From positions 62,001-126,000 of the forward strand of contig PLXS01000007.1 of the NCBI GenBank assembly GCA_003151515.1: 64,000 bases of DNA. The letters run 5' to 3'. The position numbers and the translations under genes were made by a program. This DNA comes from Opitutaceae bacterium. GTDB lineage: Bacteria; Verrucomicrobiota; Verrucomicrobiia; Opitutales; Opitutaceae. Below the pieces are notes generated by a model. That model had not been told where the DNA came from. It made no database searches and saw only the letters and a list, made by a program, of their open reading frames with translations. Shown here one piece after another: positions 24,894 to 34,744 of the stretch (positions within the stretch are counted from its first letter, which is position 1; every line of letters begins with the position of its first letter).

Positions 24894-26060
24894 GTGAAGA
24901 CCCCATCGAACCGGTTAGGCTCAATCGCTACTATCTGGTGGATGCGTTCGCTCCATTTGGGCCCCGACCGGCGGCTTGAAAGTCCAGATCCACTGTCGCG
25001 CTCGGGCCCGCATGCCCGAGGCCCTTGCGCCCGGCCCTCACGGAGGATCCGCAACTCGCGCCGCGCATGTGTGCTTTCAGCTGTCTTCCTCATCTGCGCA
25101 CGCCTGAACCTCCATGCGCAGGAGCTGTCTTTCCTGGGCGGCACGACGACTGAGATGAACGTCAAGGACTCGAGCTACACCTGGCAGATCGACTACCGGC
25201 AGGACTTCTACGAGAACTTCGCCTCGTCGCTCGCCTACATCAACGAGGGCCACGTAATCGGCCACCATCGCGACGGCGACGCGTGGGAGGCGTAGGGTAA
25301 CCTGCCCTTGTTCAATGACCGGATCGCGGTGTCGCTCGGGGCGGGTGCCTATTATTACTACGACACGCAGTCCATCGGGGGCAATTCGGCTGACATTCAT
25401 GGCACGGCGCCCATTTTCAGCTTCACCGCCACAGGCTACCTTTCCGATCGCCTCTTCTACCGGATCATTGTCAACCGCATCAGCCCATCGGGTGACGTAA
25501 AGACCACCACCGCGGCCGTAGGCGTGGGGTATTGGTTCGGACTCGACCGGCGCCCGATCGGCAAGGAGCCCGACAGGGAGGGCGCGGTCGAGGCGAAGTA
25601 TGTTACCGAGCCGCAGCTCACAGCCTTTGGGGGACAGAGCGTCGTGAACACCTTCCTGAGCCAGAAGGCCATGGCGGGAGCGGTCGAATACCGCCAGGAT
25701 GTCCTGCCGCACATCGACGGGACGGCATCGTTCATCTATGAGGGCGACTCGGACATCGCCAGGCGAAGCGGAGTCGCGGTGCAGCTTTGGCCGGTCAACA
25801 CGTTTCTCGATGAGAGCACATCGGTCGGCTTCGGTCTTGGACCGTACTTCTACATTGACCAGAGGCATCTCCAGAACACCGGTCAGACCGGGAATGTGGG
25901 CTTCAAGAATCCGGCCGCCATCGCGCCGCTGGCTTCTCTGACCATAGCCAGGAAGTTGTCCGATCACTGGATCACCCGCGTGGTCTGGGACCGCGTCATC
26001 AGCAACTACAACCGCGATTCCGACATCTTCCTCATCGGGCTCGGCTACTACTGGCGCTAG
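24894..26060 (+). pseudogene. Outer-membrane beta-barrel-like protein interrupted by one in-frame amber codon
   Basis: A single frame runs from 24894 to 26060 apart from TAG at 25293-25295, and both halves read as one protein. The first part has a signal-like hydrophobic stretch (VLSAVFLICARLNLHAQ), preceded by an unusually long Arg/Ser-rich leader, then LGGTTTEMNVKDSSYTW and amphipathic strands. The second part continues with NLPLFNDRIAVSLGAGAYYYYDT and more strands, ending LIGLGYYWR like a barrel closing strand. The interruption reads GDAWEA-stop-GNLP, so TGG to TAG is a likely single change. The true start may be a later GTG near 25068. I do not recognise the family. It is probably inactive unless amber is suppressed, or the codon is a sequencing error. 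Confidence 0.75.
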
Positions 26061-26140
26061 AGGCACAGCTAGCCGTTGGCTGCGGTTCGCGGCACGGCGG
26101 GGAGCCGGCCGGGCCTCTTGCCAGGCGGCCGGTCCGTTGA

Positions 26141-26166
26141 GGCGCCTGCGGCCACCAGATCTGCAT
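26141..26166. repeat. Right copy of the imperfect inverted repeat
   Basis: Partner of 24839-24864 in inverted orientation, 20 of 26 bases matching, with the terminal ATGCAGAT and AGGCGCC blocks identical. It lies between the pseudogene and the convergent DUF3943-like gene. Confidence 0.35.
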
Positions 26167-26185
26167 CAAGTCGGCATCGCTGGAC

Positions 26186-27694
26186 TCACTGCTCCTCGGG
26201 CGCCGGATTCTTGCGCCATTCCACGGCCCCAAGCCGGCTGCTGCCGAGAAGGTTGTAGACTAGGCTGAACGTGCCTTCCGACTGGTACTTGTTTGGGAGA
26301 AGGCCGTAGTGGCTGTCGCGGTGTGACTCGACGTATTCGATTCCTATCGCCTGGTGCTGAAACAGCCGAACGGTGAGGCCAAGGTCGCCGCGGAATATCT
26401 GCTCCGACCCGTTCTGGTTGTCGGAATCCGTCCCGCTGACGTAGTAGTCGCGCGCCGTAAAATCGAGCATGGTCCGGCGGCCGAAAATGAAGCGCAGGGC
26501 AAGCAGCCTCTGGGGCGTAACGCCAAAGTGGTAGTCGCGCTGACCATCGGCCAGCGGGATGGTGCCGGCTGCGCCGAAGCCTACGCCTGCCAGTGCCGAT
26601 CCCTGCATGGCCACGGAGCGCGAGAGCCACCACTGTTCCGTCGTTCCCACGGAGACGGCGGTTGAAGAGATGCGAAAGATCGGAGGAGCGATGTAGTCGT
26701 AGCTGGCGTAGAGGCCCCAAATGCCCCGGTAGTTCTCCCCGACCGCGTAATCGGTCCCATAGAGCATGCCGCGGATCATGATGTCCTGGAGGAAATCGTC
26801 GGTGTGCGCGCTGGTTTGGGTGGCGATCTCGAACGAGAAGTAGTCAAAAGGCCGGGAGTATTCATAATCCACCTTGCCCGGGAGTCCGTAGGCGAAGGAG
26901 AAGTCGAGGATCGCCTCACTCTGCTTCTTGCTCGTGTAGGTGGATCCTTCGTCGAGCAGGAGGTTGTTCGACTTGACGAGGTCCGTGCTGACGCCCCAGC
27001 GCAGTCGCATGAAGGTCGCAGGGTCATAGCTAGGGAACACGGCCTTGAAGCGGTCATCAAACACGAGGCGGTTGAAGCCGGTCGGCGGAGACAGCGCTGC
27101 GGCGCCCAGCTCGCGCCAGAATCCCGGATCTGTGCCGCCCTCTTCGAGCAGGAGGCTCGCCATTCGAAACAGCGCCTCGCCCAGGATGGCACCGGCCGTG
27201 CCCGTCGTGATCTGGTCGTTTATCGAGGGCAGGTCGGTTTCTCCCGCCATCTTCCAGATGAAGCTGCCGGCGTTGTTGTAGATGAGCGACTGCCAGAAGG
27301 AGACACCGGTCGACCGCGCTAATCCGAACATCATCGCTCCCTGGTACGGATGGGCGAACTGATTGATGTCGAAGGGATCCGTATCGAAGACCCAGTGCTC
27401 TTCGTGCAGGTGCTCCCATGTGCTGCTCAGCGTCGCATCGTAGACGTCGTGCGGAATGGCGATCCGGTCATAGACACTGAGCACGGCCAGAAAACCCGGC
27501 ACTTCAAAGGCCGGGACTTCGTAGCTCTCTCCCTGGCCGGTTTTCCAGTTTAGGACCTCGTCCTGTCCGAAGGGTGGCGCCGCGGCTGGGAAGGGGACTA
27601 ACACGGGCGTCATCTGGGCGCATAGGCCCGTTCCGAACGCAAACAACAGTAGCACCGCAGCGATGTGCCGTGGCAGCGGGAATTCAGGGCGCAT
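26186..27694 (-). CDS. Exported DUF3943-like outer-membrane-associated protein
   Basis: A 502-residue product with a signal peptide (HIAAVLLLFAFGTGLCAQ, cleavage near AQM). The central region has WVFDTDPFDINQFAHPYQGA, SFIWKMAGET and TGTAGAILGEALFRMASLL, which I associate with the DUF3943 family, whose function is unknown. The C-terminal half alternates polar and aromatic residues (for example FRISSTAVSVGTTEQWW, YHFGVTPQRLLAL) and resembles a beta-barrel. I use the ATG at 27694; an upstream one at 27724 adds ten residues before the signal sequence. It converges on the broken outer-membrane gene. Domain assignment is moderate and the cellular role unknown. Confidence 0.82.
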   Translation of the reverse strand: MRPEFPLPRHIAAVLLLFAFGTGLCAQMTPVLVPFPAAAPPFGQDEVLNWKTGQGESYEVPAFEVPGFLAVLSVYDRIAIPHDVYDATLSSTWEHLHEEHWVFDTDPFDINQFAHPYQGAMMFGLARSTGVSFWQSLIYNNAGSFIWKMAGETDLPSINDQITTGTAGAILGEALFRMASLLLEEGGTDPGFWRELGAAALSPPTGFNRLVFDDRFKAVFPSYDPATFMRLRWGVSTDLVKSNNLLLDEGSTYTSKKQSEAILDFSFAYGLPGKVDYEYSRPFDYFSFEIATQTSAHTDDFLQDIMIRGMLYGTDYAVGENYRGIWGLYASYDYIAPPIFRISSTAVSVGTTEQWWLSRSVAMQGSALAGVGFGAAGTIPLADGQRDYHFGVTPQRLLALRFIFGRRTMLDFTARDYYVSGTDSDNQNGSEQIFRGDLGLTVRLFQHQAIGIEYVESHRDSHYGLLPNKYQSEGTFSLVYNLLGSSRLGAVEWRKNPAPEEQ

Positions 27695-27998
27695 CCGAGC
27701 GCACAGGGCAATGGGTGGTCGCATGGCGCTTGGAAGAGCGGCGTTTCCGCAGACAATAGGGAGCCTGTGGTAACCCCTCTATGGGGTGTTGACCTGATTC
27801 CCGCATGCCGTCCGCATTCGGCCCGGGGATCTCCTCACCTTGTTGGCGGGATGATGGGTTTGAATGGGTTCATCCCAGGCACCTTCCGACCATTGCGTCG
27901 CGGCCGCCCTTTCCTCGTGCGGCCACAACCGGGCCACATGTTCAACGGAGCTTCTCCGGACCGTGATCGCGCAGCAGCGGCGATCCGAAGCTGGGCAA

Positions 27999-29576
27999 CT
28001 ACCCTCCGGGGCCCGTTAGCTCGAGGAACTCATAGCGAGCGCGGTGCGCATCGGCTGCGGCGGCGGAACCCGAGCCCTGCAGGTGCATCACCTGGTAGCC
28101 GTCGGCCGGTCCGTATGCCGGCCACGGCGGCAGGCCCGGGCCGTTCGGATCCCCGGTCTTCGCAAAGTTGGTCCAGTACGACGCCATGAGCTCCGAGACC
28201 TCGCGGTCCTTGGGCCGCCACGGCAGGTGCTTCGAGGAGAGCACCGTGAACACGTACTCGATCTCGCCCGCGTGGGGCGCGCTCGCCACCCTGTCCGGCG
28301 CCGATCCGGACGGCAGCGGCAGGGTCTGGTCAAACTCATAGCGGAACACGGGGGCTCGGCCGGTCGCCCGCTGCGACTCGATCCACCTCCACGTGGCAAA
28401 GCCGGCGCTCTGGTCGCCCATGAAGTCCTGGGCGGCGCGCCTGGCCTCCGCGTCCGTCGAGGCCGAATAGAGCCTTAGGAATGTATCGGCCCTCGCGCCA
28501 AACCGGGCCCGGGCAAGGGCGACATAGTTCGCGAGAACCGGCTCCTCGTGCCCGAAGAACTCCCTGTAGCTGCCCTCGTCCTTGTTCCATCCAGCGAGGA
28601 GGGGGACATGGCTTTGCCTGCCGCCGGCGTAGATCGCGGCGCAGTCCTCGGGCAGGAAATACCCGTCGATCGCCGGCCTGAAGGTGCCCCGGGGCATCTT
28701 GAGCGCGGCATCGAGCAGCGCCTGCGCCGGCATGGCCCTCAGTGCGGAAAGGGAGGAACTGCCGGTCACCGCCTCAGCGAACTTGACGCCCTTCTCCTCG
28801 GCTGCGGCGCGCGACTCGAGGGGATGCGCCTGGCTGAAGAAGGCGCCGCTCTCTCCGATCGCCCGCTTGAACAGCCCCCTGGCAAGGGGGGACGCGACGA
28901 GCGCGCTCACGGAGCCCGAGCCGGCCGACTCGCCGAATACGGTGACGTTGTCGGGATCGCCCCCAAACGTCGCGATGTTCCTCTTCACCCACTTGAGCGC
29001 GGCAACCTGGTCAAGAAGGCCGTAGTTGCCCGAGGCATCATGCCCGGACTCCCGGGTCAGCTCCGGGTGGGCGAGGAAGCCGAAGACGCCCAGGCGGTAG
29101 TTCATGCTCACCACCAGGACGCCCTTCTTAGAGAGGTTCCCGGCGTCCTGGCGCGGCTCAGAGGACGAACCCGCCACGAAGCCCCCGCCGAAGATCCAGA
29201 CCATGACAGGCAGCTTGTCCTGCTTGGTGTCCGCCGGCATCCAGAGGTTCAGGTACAGGCAGTCCTCGCTGGGCCCCGAGTCGTGGAAGACCATGTCGTC
29301 AAAGATCCTTCCCTGCATCGGGCGAGCCCCGTATTCGACGGCGTTTCGGACCCCCTGCCACGGCGCGACGGGCTGCGGCTCCCTCCAGCGCAGCGGCCCG
29401 ACGGGCGGCGCTGCGAACGGGATGCCCTTGAACGTGCGCACCCTTCCGTCGGCGCTGACGACGCCCTCAAGGATGCCGTCCGCGGTGGCAAGCTGCACGT
29501 GGCGCACCTGCTGTGCACCCAGGATTGCGGGAACGAGCGCGGACAGCAGGGCCACGGAGGACCGTCTTAGCTTCAT
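27999..29576 (-). CDS. Exported type-B carboxylesterase
   Basis: Alpha/beta-hydrolase ester hydrolase of about 525 residues, exported by a signal peptide (MKLRRSSVALLSALVPAILG). Family landmarks appear in order: FKGIPFAAPPVGPLRW, SEDCLYLNLW, the oxyanion loop IFGGGF, the nucleophile elbow GESAGS, a Glu near NKDEGSY, and the C-terminal catalytic His in the APHAGEIEYVF block. The ATG at 29576 is preceded by an in-frame GTG at 29579, so either could start. The gene is divergent from the secreted hydrolase gene at 29723, with about 146 bases between them, so they may share a control region. The natural substrate is not indicated. Confidence 0.93.
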   Translation of the reverse strand: MKLRRSSVALLSALVPAILGAQQVRHVQLATADGILEGVVSADGRVRTFKGIPFAAPPVGPLRWREPQPVAPWQGVRNAVEYGARPMQGRIFDDMVFHDSGPSEDCLYLNLWMPADTKQDKLPVMVWIFGGGFVAGSSSEPRQDAGNLSKKGVLVVSMNYRLGVFGFLAHPELTRESGHDASGNYGLLDQVAALKWVKRNIATFGGDPDNVTVFGESAGSGSVSALVASPLARGLFKRAIGESGAFFSQAHPLESRAAAEEKGVKFAEAVTGSSSLSALRAMPAQALLDAALKMPRGTFRPAIDGYFLPEDCAAIYAGGRQSHVPLLAGWNKDEGSYREFFGHEEPVLANYVALARARFGARADTFLRLYSASTDAEARRAAQDFMGDQSAGFATWRWIESQRATGRAPVFRYEFDQTLPLPSGSAPDRVASAPHAGEIEYVFTVLSSKHLPWRPKDREVSELMASYWTNFAKTGDPNGPGLPPWPAYGPADGYQVMHLQGSGSAAAADAHRARYEFLELTGPGG

Positions 29577-29722
29577 CACGGGGTTGGGGTTAAATTCTGC
29601 CCGGGTATGCTTGCCGGCGTTCGTGGCCAGTGCAATTCCCGGGATTCGGGGAATCTTTAAGGGAACGGCGGCGTTGCTCTTGCTCAGCCGCCGTCATTTG
29701 CTCTGCCATTAAGGAGTCGCCC

Positions 29723-30823
29723 ATGAAAACGATGGCCGCTATCTGCATAGGGCTGACCTGTGCAGTCGTGATGAAAGCCCAGACTGAAGACTCGGCGGCG
29801 GCGCGATGGCTGGCCGCGGCCGACCTGCCGCCCCCGTTCAAGGTGCCCGCGTCCCTGCAGGACTGGCAGGCCAAGCGCCTGGAGGTGCGCTCCGAGCTGT
29901 GGAAGCTGCTCGGCCGCCTTCCGCCCAGGCCGGCGAGACCCGAGGTTGAAATCCTCACCCGGGAGGACCGGGGCGACTATGTGGTCGAGAAGTTCCGCTT
30001 CGACAACGGCGCCGGCTCGCTCGTGCCGGGATTCATCCTGCTGCCCAAGAACGCCCAGGGAAGGGCGCCGGCGATCCTTTACTGCCACTGGCACGCGGGC
30101 GAATACGACCTCGGCAAGGCGGAGCTCTTCGAGTCCAAGCACACGCCCGAGGCTCCCGGTCCGGCGTTCGCGAGGCGGGGCTACGTCGTCCTGGGTGTCG
30201 ACGCGAGCGGCTTTGGCGAGCGAAACGGGACCGGGCCGGACGGCCCCGGCGAGAGGGACGGCAGGGCCGAGGAGACGGCCGCCAAGTTCAACCTGTGGGT
30301 CGGGCGCACGTTCTGGGGAATGCTGGTCAGGGACGACCTGATGGCGCTCGATTACCTGGCGTCGCGGCCGGAGGTGGACCCGGCGAGGATCGGCGTCACC
30401 GGCATGAGCATGGGCGCCACGAGGACCTGGTGGCTCATGGCGCTCGACGAGCGCCTGAAGACGGGCGTAGCCATCGCCTGCATGACGCGCTACCGGAGCC
30501 TTGTGCTGCACGGCTCCATCCACGAGCACGACATCGGGTACTTCGTTCCCGGAATGCTGAGCCACTTCGACTCCGAGGCCGTGATATCCCTGATCGCGCC
30601 GCGTCCGGTCCTGTTCCAGACCGGCGACCGCGACGGCGGCTCGCCCGTCGACGGCATTCATGCGATCGAGGATGCAGTGAAACCCGCCTTTCGCCTCTAC
30701 GGAGAGGAGGGCGCCTTCCAGAGCATCATCTACCCGGGGCTCGGGCACGTGTACACCCCGCAGATGTGGTCGCGCACGCTCGAGTGGATGGACGCGCACC
30801 TCAAGGGAGCGGGCCCGAAGTAG
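29723..30823 (+). CDS. Exported alpha/beta hydrolase (acetyl-xylan-esterase / dienelactone-hydrolase type)
   Basis: A 366-residue protein with signal peptide (MKTMAAICIGLTCAVVMKA). The domain has AILYCHWHAGEYD (oxyanion region), GYVVLGVDASGFGERNG, the nucleophile elbow TGMSMGATR, a catalytic Asp in QTGDRDGGSP and a catalytic His in PGLGHVYTP. This pattern fits the family of carbohydrate-ester or dienelactone-type hydrolases. The start is supported by AAGGAG at 29711-29716, six bases upstream. A longer frame from 29630 would bury the signal peptide. Together with the divergent carboxylesterase and the acid phosphatase that follows, it forms a cluster of exported hydrolases, perhaps for scavenging. 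Confidence 0.9.
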   Translation: MKTMAAICIGLTCAVVMKAQTEDSAAARWLAAADLPPPFKVPASLQDWQAKRLEVRSELWKLLGRLPPRPARPEVEILTREDRGDYVVEKFRFDNGAGSLVPGFILLPKNAQGRAPAILYCHWHAGEYDLGKAELFESKHTPEAPGPAFARRGYVVLGVDASGFGERNGTGPDGPGERDGRAEETAAKFNLWVGRTFWGMLVRDDLMALDYLASRPEVDPARIGVTGMSMGATRTWWLMALDERLKTGVAIACMTRYRSLVLHGSIHEHDIGYFVPGMLSHFDSEAVISLIAPRPVLFQTGDRDGGSPVDGIHAIEDAVKPAFRLYGEEGAFQSIIYPGLGHVYTPQMWSRTLEWMDAHLKGAGPK

Positions 30824-30980
30824 CCCGGGCGGGGGAGGTCCGCGGGCGCAGCGCATTTTTTGATGTCGATTGAGGCGGCCCCAGCTGGCATTTAGACCGC
30901 TCCCGCAACCAACCCTGCAATGAAGGCGCGCCCGTTCGCGAAATTCCCGGCCCCGCGGCCCTGAATCGAGATCTCAATCC

Positions 30981-32294
30981 ATGAAGCATGCCCACCTCCG
31001 GCCCCTGGCGGCCCTGGCGATCCTTTTCGCCCCTCTTGCCTCCCCGCACGCGCGCGCGGGGCAGGACTCCGGAGGCGACGAGCTCAAGCTTGCCATCATC
31101 GTCTCGAGGCACGGGGTGAGGTCGCCGCTGCAGCCGAACGAGGAGCTTGCGCCGTACGCATCCAAGCCTTGGCCCAAATGGGAGGTGGCCCCCGGGATCC
31201 AGACCGCGCACGGCAACCTGCTGATCGCCCAGCTGGCCGACTTCTACCGGGGGCGCTTCGTGTCGGCGGGGCTCCTGTCGGGCGACCCGGCCAGGGACGA
31301 GCCCCTCGTCTTCGTCAGGACGGACAATGACCAGCGCACGATCGAAACGGGACGGATACTGGCCAAGGGCCTGGCCCCGGCGGGCGAGCCCGAGGTCCAC
31401 CATGTCGCCGAGGGGACGCCCGATCCGCTGTTCCGGCCGCAGGCGGCCGGCGTGGGAGCCCCCGACCAGGCGGTCGAGCTGGCGTCCCTCCTTGGCCGGA
31501 TGGGCGGCGACCCCCGCAACATCGACCGCGCCTACGCGGCGCAGATGTCGGAGCTCAAGGGCGTCCTGTTCGGCCCCGGCGAGAACCCGCCCCCGGGCTC
31601 GCCGCTTGGCGAGCCCACGGCTGTGCCGTCCAGCGTGGACGCCCTTGTTTTCAAGTCGAAGGGGCCCCTTCGCGCGGCGCTGATCTGCACGGACGCCCTC
31701 CTGCTCGAGTACGTCCAGGGCCTGCCGATGACCGACGTCGGATGGGGAAGGATGGACGGGAGGACCCTCACGGACCTCCTTGCGCTCCACGACCTGTTCT
31801 TCGACCTGACTCAGAGGACCCGGTACCTGGCGCAGGTGGGCGGATCAAACCTCGCCAGCCACATCGTCGACACCCTGGAGCAGGCCGCCACAGGCGAGCC
31901 GGTGGTCGGCGCCATCGGCCCGGAGAGCGAGCGCGTGGTCATCCTCGTGGGCCACGACACCAACATTGCGAACCTGGGGGGCCTCCTGGGTCTGGAGTGG
32001 TGGATCCCGGGGACGCAGGCGAACCCGATGCTCCCGGGCGGCGCCCTCGTCCTGGAGCTCTGGCGCCACGGTGGCCAGCCGGGCGGCTACTACCTGAAGG
32101 CGAGCTACGTCGCGCAGACCCTGGAGGAGATGAGGGAAGCCGGCCCCGGCGCCCCCGCAAAGCTCCCCGTGCGCTGCCCCATCTTCATCCCCGACTGCAG
32201 CGGCGCCGGCCCGGACTACGACGCGCCCCTTGCAGCCTTCGTGCGGCACGCCCGCCAGGCGATCAAGCCCGCGTTCATAGCCCCGGAGCCCTGA
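30981..32294 (+). CDS. Exported histidine acid phosphatase (phytase/glucose-1-phosphatase-like)
   Basis: Phosphomonoester hydrolase of the histidine-phosphatase clan 2, 437 residues, exported by a signal peptide (HLRPLAALAILFAPLASPHARA). The catalytic phosphoaccepting His is in IIVSRHGVRSP (His44), and the proton donor motif HDTN is in ILVGHDTNIANLGGLL. Other family features are VRTDNDQRTIETG and a late ELWRHGG block. The size agrees with Agp/AppA-like enzymes. The substrate may be phytate, sugar phosphates or other organic phosphates, which the sequence does not settle. No Pho box was recognised in the 157 bases upstream. Confidence 0.93.
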   Translation: MKHAHLRPLAALAILFAPLASPHARAGQDSGGDELKLAIIVSRHGVRSPLQPNEELAPYASKPWPKWEVAPGIQTAHGNLLIAQLADFYRGRFVSAGLLSGDPARDEPLVFVRTDNDQRTIETGRILAKGLAPAGEPEVHHVAEGTPDPLFRPQAAGVGAPDQAVELASLLGRMGGDPRNIDRAYAAQMSELKGVLFGPGENPPPGSPLGEPTAVPSSVDALVFKSKGPLRAALICTDALLLEYVQGLPMTDVGWGRMDGRTLTDLLALHDLFFDLTQRTRYLAQVGGSNLASHIVDTLEQAATGEPVVGAIGPESERVVILVGHDTNIANLGGLLGLEWWIPGTQANPMLPGGALVLELWRHGGQPGGYYLKASYVAQTLEEMREAGPGAPAKLPVRCPIFIPDCSGAGPDYDAPLAAFVRHARQAIKPAFIAPEP

Positions 32295-32333
32295 GGCTGT
32301 TGCAATCTGGCGCGTCCGCCGGATAATCCGCCC

Positions 32334-32741
32334 ATGGTAAGCATAACGGGTGAATATCAGGGGGACCTGCACTGCTGCGCGGCGCACGGCCCCTCGGGCA
32401 ACGCCCTTGCGACGGACGCGCCCAAGGACAACCAGGGCCGCGGCGAGGCCTTCTCGCCCACGGACCTGGTGGCGACGGGCTACGCGACCTGCATCGCGAC
32501 CACCATGGCCATCGCGGCCAGGCGCCACGGCGTCGACATCGCTGGGCTTCGCTTCGAGGTCACCAAGGAGATGTCCGCGGATCCGCCCAGGAGGATCTCG
32601 AAACTCACCGCGCGCATCCACCTTCCGCCGGCCGCCCGCCGGGTGCCGCAGGGGCTGCTCGAGAAGGCGGCCCACACGTGCCCGGTCCACGAGAGCCTGG
32701 CGCCCTCGGTGGAGCGGGTCATCGAGCTGGTCTGGGAGTGA
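32334..32741 (+). CDS. OsmC/Ohr family protein
   Basis: A 135-residue protein of the OsmC fold. Members reduce organic hydroperoxides with two cysteines. Both expected cysteines are present, one in ATGYATCIATTM and one in AAHTCPVHESL. The short domain begins GEYQGDLHC, as in the YhfA-like branch, with additional cysteines (CC) near residues 14-15 of unknown relevance. It ends 23 bases inside the convergent gene at 32719. The neighbouring genes do not specify its physiological peroxide. Confidence 0.9.
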   Translation: MVSITGEYQGDLHCCAAHGPSGNALATDAPKDNQGRGEAFSPTDLVATGYATCIATTMAIAARRHGVDIAGLRFEVTKEMSADPPRRISKLTARIHLPPAARRVPQGLLEKAAHTCPVHESLAPSVERVIELVWE

Positions 32742-33207
32742 CCGGCGCGGGCTCGCCGGGCGGGCCCTGCAGCTCGTACGTCGTGTTGTAGGTGAGGATG
32801 ATCCTCTTGGAGATGAAGATTCGCACCCGGATTCGCCCCTCCCGGGGCCCGGTGGGCGTCGCGGTCCCGTCGACCTTGCGCTCGTCGCCCGAGTCGTTGA
32901 CGGCCCGCCCCGTGAAATCGACGGGTTCGCCCCGGTTCACGCGCGCAAGCGCCTCGTCCGGCACCGTGATCCAGATCCGGCCCCGCTCGCCCAGGAAGAA
33001 GTACGGGAACACGCGCGCCGCATAGGACGACGAGTACCCGGACCTGTGGCGCACGAACGGCTGGAACGCAATCGTCACGCTGGCGATGTAGAAGGAGGCG
33101 GACGACGGCCTGATCACGACCTGCTCGAACTTCGCCAGGTCGTCGCTCCCCCGCGCGGGCGCCGCCCCGGCGAGGCAGAGCAGCGCGAGGGCGAGGAGAG
33201 GGCGCAT
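32719..33207 (-). CDS. Small exported protein of unknown function
   Basis: A 162-residue product with a signal peptide (MRPLLALALLCLAGAAPARG). The mature part is predicted mostly beta (FYIASVTIAFQPFVRHRSG, RIWITVPDEALARV, IRVRIFISKRIILTYNT) and ends in a Pro/Arg-rich tail. I do not recognise the family. I use the ATG at 33207, because the frame upstream overlaps the argH promoter region and reads as non-coding. The 3' end overlaps the convergent OsmC gene by 23 bases. No lipobox is visible, so it is likely periplasmic or secreted. Confidence 0.78.
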   Translation of the reverse strand: MRPLLALALLCLAGAAPARGSDDLAKFEQVVIRPSSASFYIASVTIAFQPFVRHRSGYSSSYAARVFPYFFLGERGRIWITVPDEALARVNRGEPVDFTGRAVNDSGDERKVDGTATPTGPREGRIRVRIFISKRIILTYNTTYELQGPPGEPAPVTPRPAR

Positions 33208-33314
33208 CCGGGCAATTTGCAGCGGCTGCGGCGGCGGGCAAACTGGAAAACCCGGGGCGGCTGTCTCGTTGCGTCTTGCGAGCGGCGCACTGTCACCTCT
33301 AAATGCCGTCAATC

Positions 33315-34715
33315 ATGGCCAAGCAGACACAAGCCACCTGGGGGGGGCGCTTCGAGGCGGGCCCCGCCGCGCTGATGCTCAGGTTCAGCGAATCGGCGTC
33401 CCTTGACAGGCGGCTGGCCCCGTACGACGTCGCCTGCAGCAAGGCGCACAGCGAGATGCTCGCCCACGTCGGCCTGCTGACGAGGAAGGAGTGCAAGGCG
33501 ATCCACGACGGCCTCGACGCCATTCTGGCGGACATCGCCTCGGGGCGGTTCCACTGGGAGGAGCGCCTGGAGGACGTGCACATGAACATCGAGCATGCGC
33601 TCACCTCCAAGGTGCCGGCCGCCGCGAAGCTCCACACGGCGCGCAGCCGCAACGACCAGGTGGCGACCGACATGAGGCTCTTCCTCAGGGACGCCTGCGC
33701 CGCCCTATCGGCGAAAATCAAGGCGGCGCAGGCGGCCGTGCTCTCGGTGGCCTCGGACAACCGCAATGTCCTCATTCCCGGCTACACCCACCTGCAGCGG
33801 GCCCAGCCCGTCTTCGCCGCGCACCACCTCCTCGCATGGATGGAGATGCTCCAGCGGGACCGCGATCGGCTGGCCGAGGTCGCGCAGAAGGCCAACGAAT
33901 GCCCGCTCGGCTCCGGCGCGGTCGCCGGGACCACGCTGCCCATAGACCGCGAGTTCGCGGCGAAGCTCCTCGGGTTCGTCGATTCCAGGGGCAACCCGCG
34001 CGTCACGCAGAACTCGATGGACGCGGTCGCCGACCGGGACCCGTTCATCGAGTTCGCTTCGGCATGCGCCCTGTTCGGCGTCCACGGCTCGAGGATTGCG
34101 GAGGACCTGATCCTCTGGAGCAGCGCCGAGTTCCGGTTCATCGCCCTGCCCGACGCGTTCTGCACCGGCAGCTCGCTCATGCCGCAGAAGAAGAACCCAG
34201 ACTCGTGCGAGCTGATCCGGGGCAAGTCCGCGCGCCTGCAGGGCAACCTCCACGCGCTTCTGACGCTGGTGAAGGGGCTCCCGCTCGCATACAACCGCGA
34301 CCTGCAGGAGGACAAGCCGCCGCTGTTCGACAGCTTCGACCAGTCGTCGCTCTGCGCCGAGGTGCTCGGGGCGACGATCGCGGGGATGACGTTCAACGCC
34401 GGCCCGTGCGCCGACGCCGTCTCCGACCCGGCGCTCCTGGCCACGGACCTTGCCGACTACCTGGTGTCGCGCGGTGTCCCGTTCCGCGAGGCCCACCACG
34501 CGGTCGGGGCCGCCGTTGCGCTCGCCGAGAGGAGGAAGTGCCGGATAACGGAGCTCGCGACCGCGGACATGGTGCGGATCAACCGCGGGTTCGGGGCCGA
34601 CTGGGCCTCGGTATTCGACCTCGGGCGCGCCGTCGAGATGCGCAAGGGAACCGGCATGCCCGGGACCGCACAGCTCGCCCGCCAGCTGGCCCGCTGGGCC
34701 AAGGCCCTGGCGTAG
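33315..34715 (+). CDS. argH: Argininosuccinate lyase
   Basis: Last enzyme of arginine synthesis, splitting argininosuccinate into arginine and fumarate. The 466-residue product contains [45 protein letters not shown] with the catalytic His, and the signature [12 protein letters not shown] with the catalytic Ser. The length is usual. The ATG at 33315 is preferred; one at 33303 would add four residues. No other arginine genes are adjacent, so it is dispersed from the pathway cluster. mutL starts 29 bases after its stop. Confidence 0.97.
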   Translation: MAKQTQATWGGRFEAGPAALMLRFSESASLDRRLAPYDVACSKAHSEMLAHVGLLTRKECKAIHDGLDAILADIASGRFHWEERLEDVHMNIEHALTSKVPAAAKLHTARSRNDQVATDMRLFLRDACAALSAKIKAAQAAVLSVASDNRNVLIPGYTHLQRAQPVFAAHHLLAWMEMLQRDRDRLAEVAQKANECPLGSGAVAGTTLPIDREFAAKLLGFVDSRGNPRVTQNSMDAVADRDPFIEFASACALFGVHGSRIAEDLILWSSAEFRFIALPDAFCTGSSLMPQKKNPDSCELIRGKSARLQGNLHALLTLVKGLPLAYNRDLQEDKPPLFDSFDQSSLCAEVLGATIAGMTFNAGPCADAVSDPALLATDLADYLVSRGVPFREAHHAVGAAVALAERRKCRITELATADMVRINRGFGADWASVFDLGRAVEMRKGTGMPGTAQLARQLARWAKALA

Positions 34716-34744
34716 GGCCGCCCTCTTGCGGGCGCCCCCCTGTA

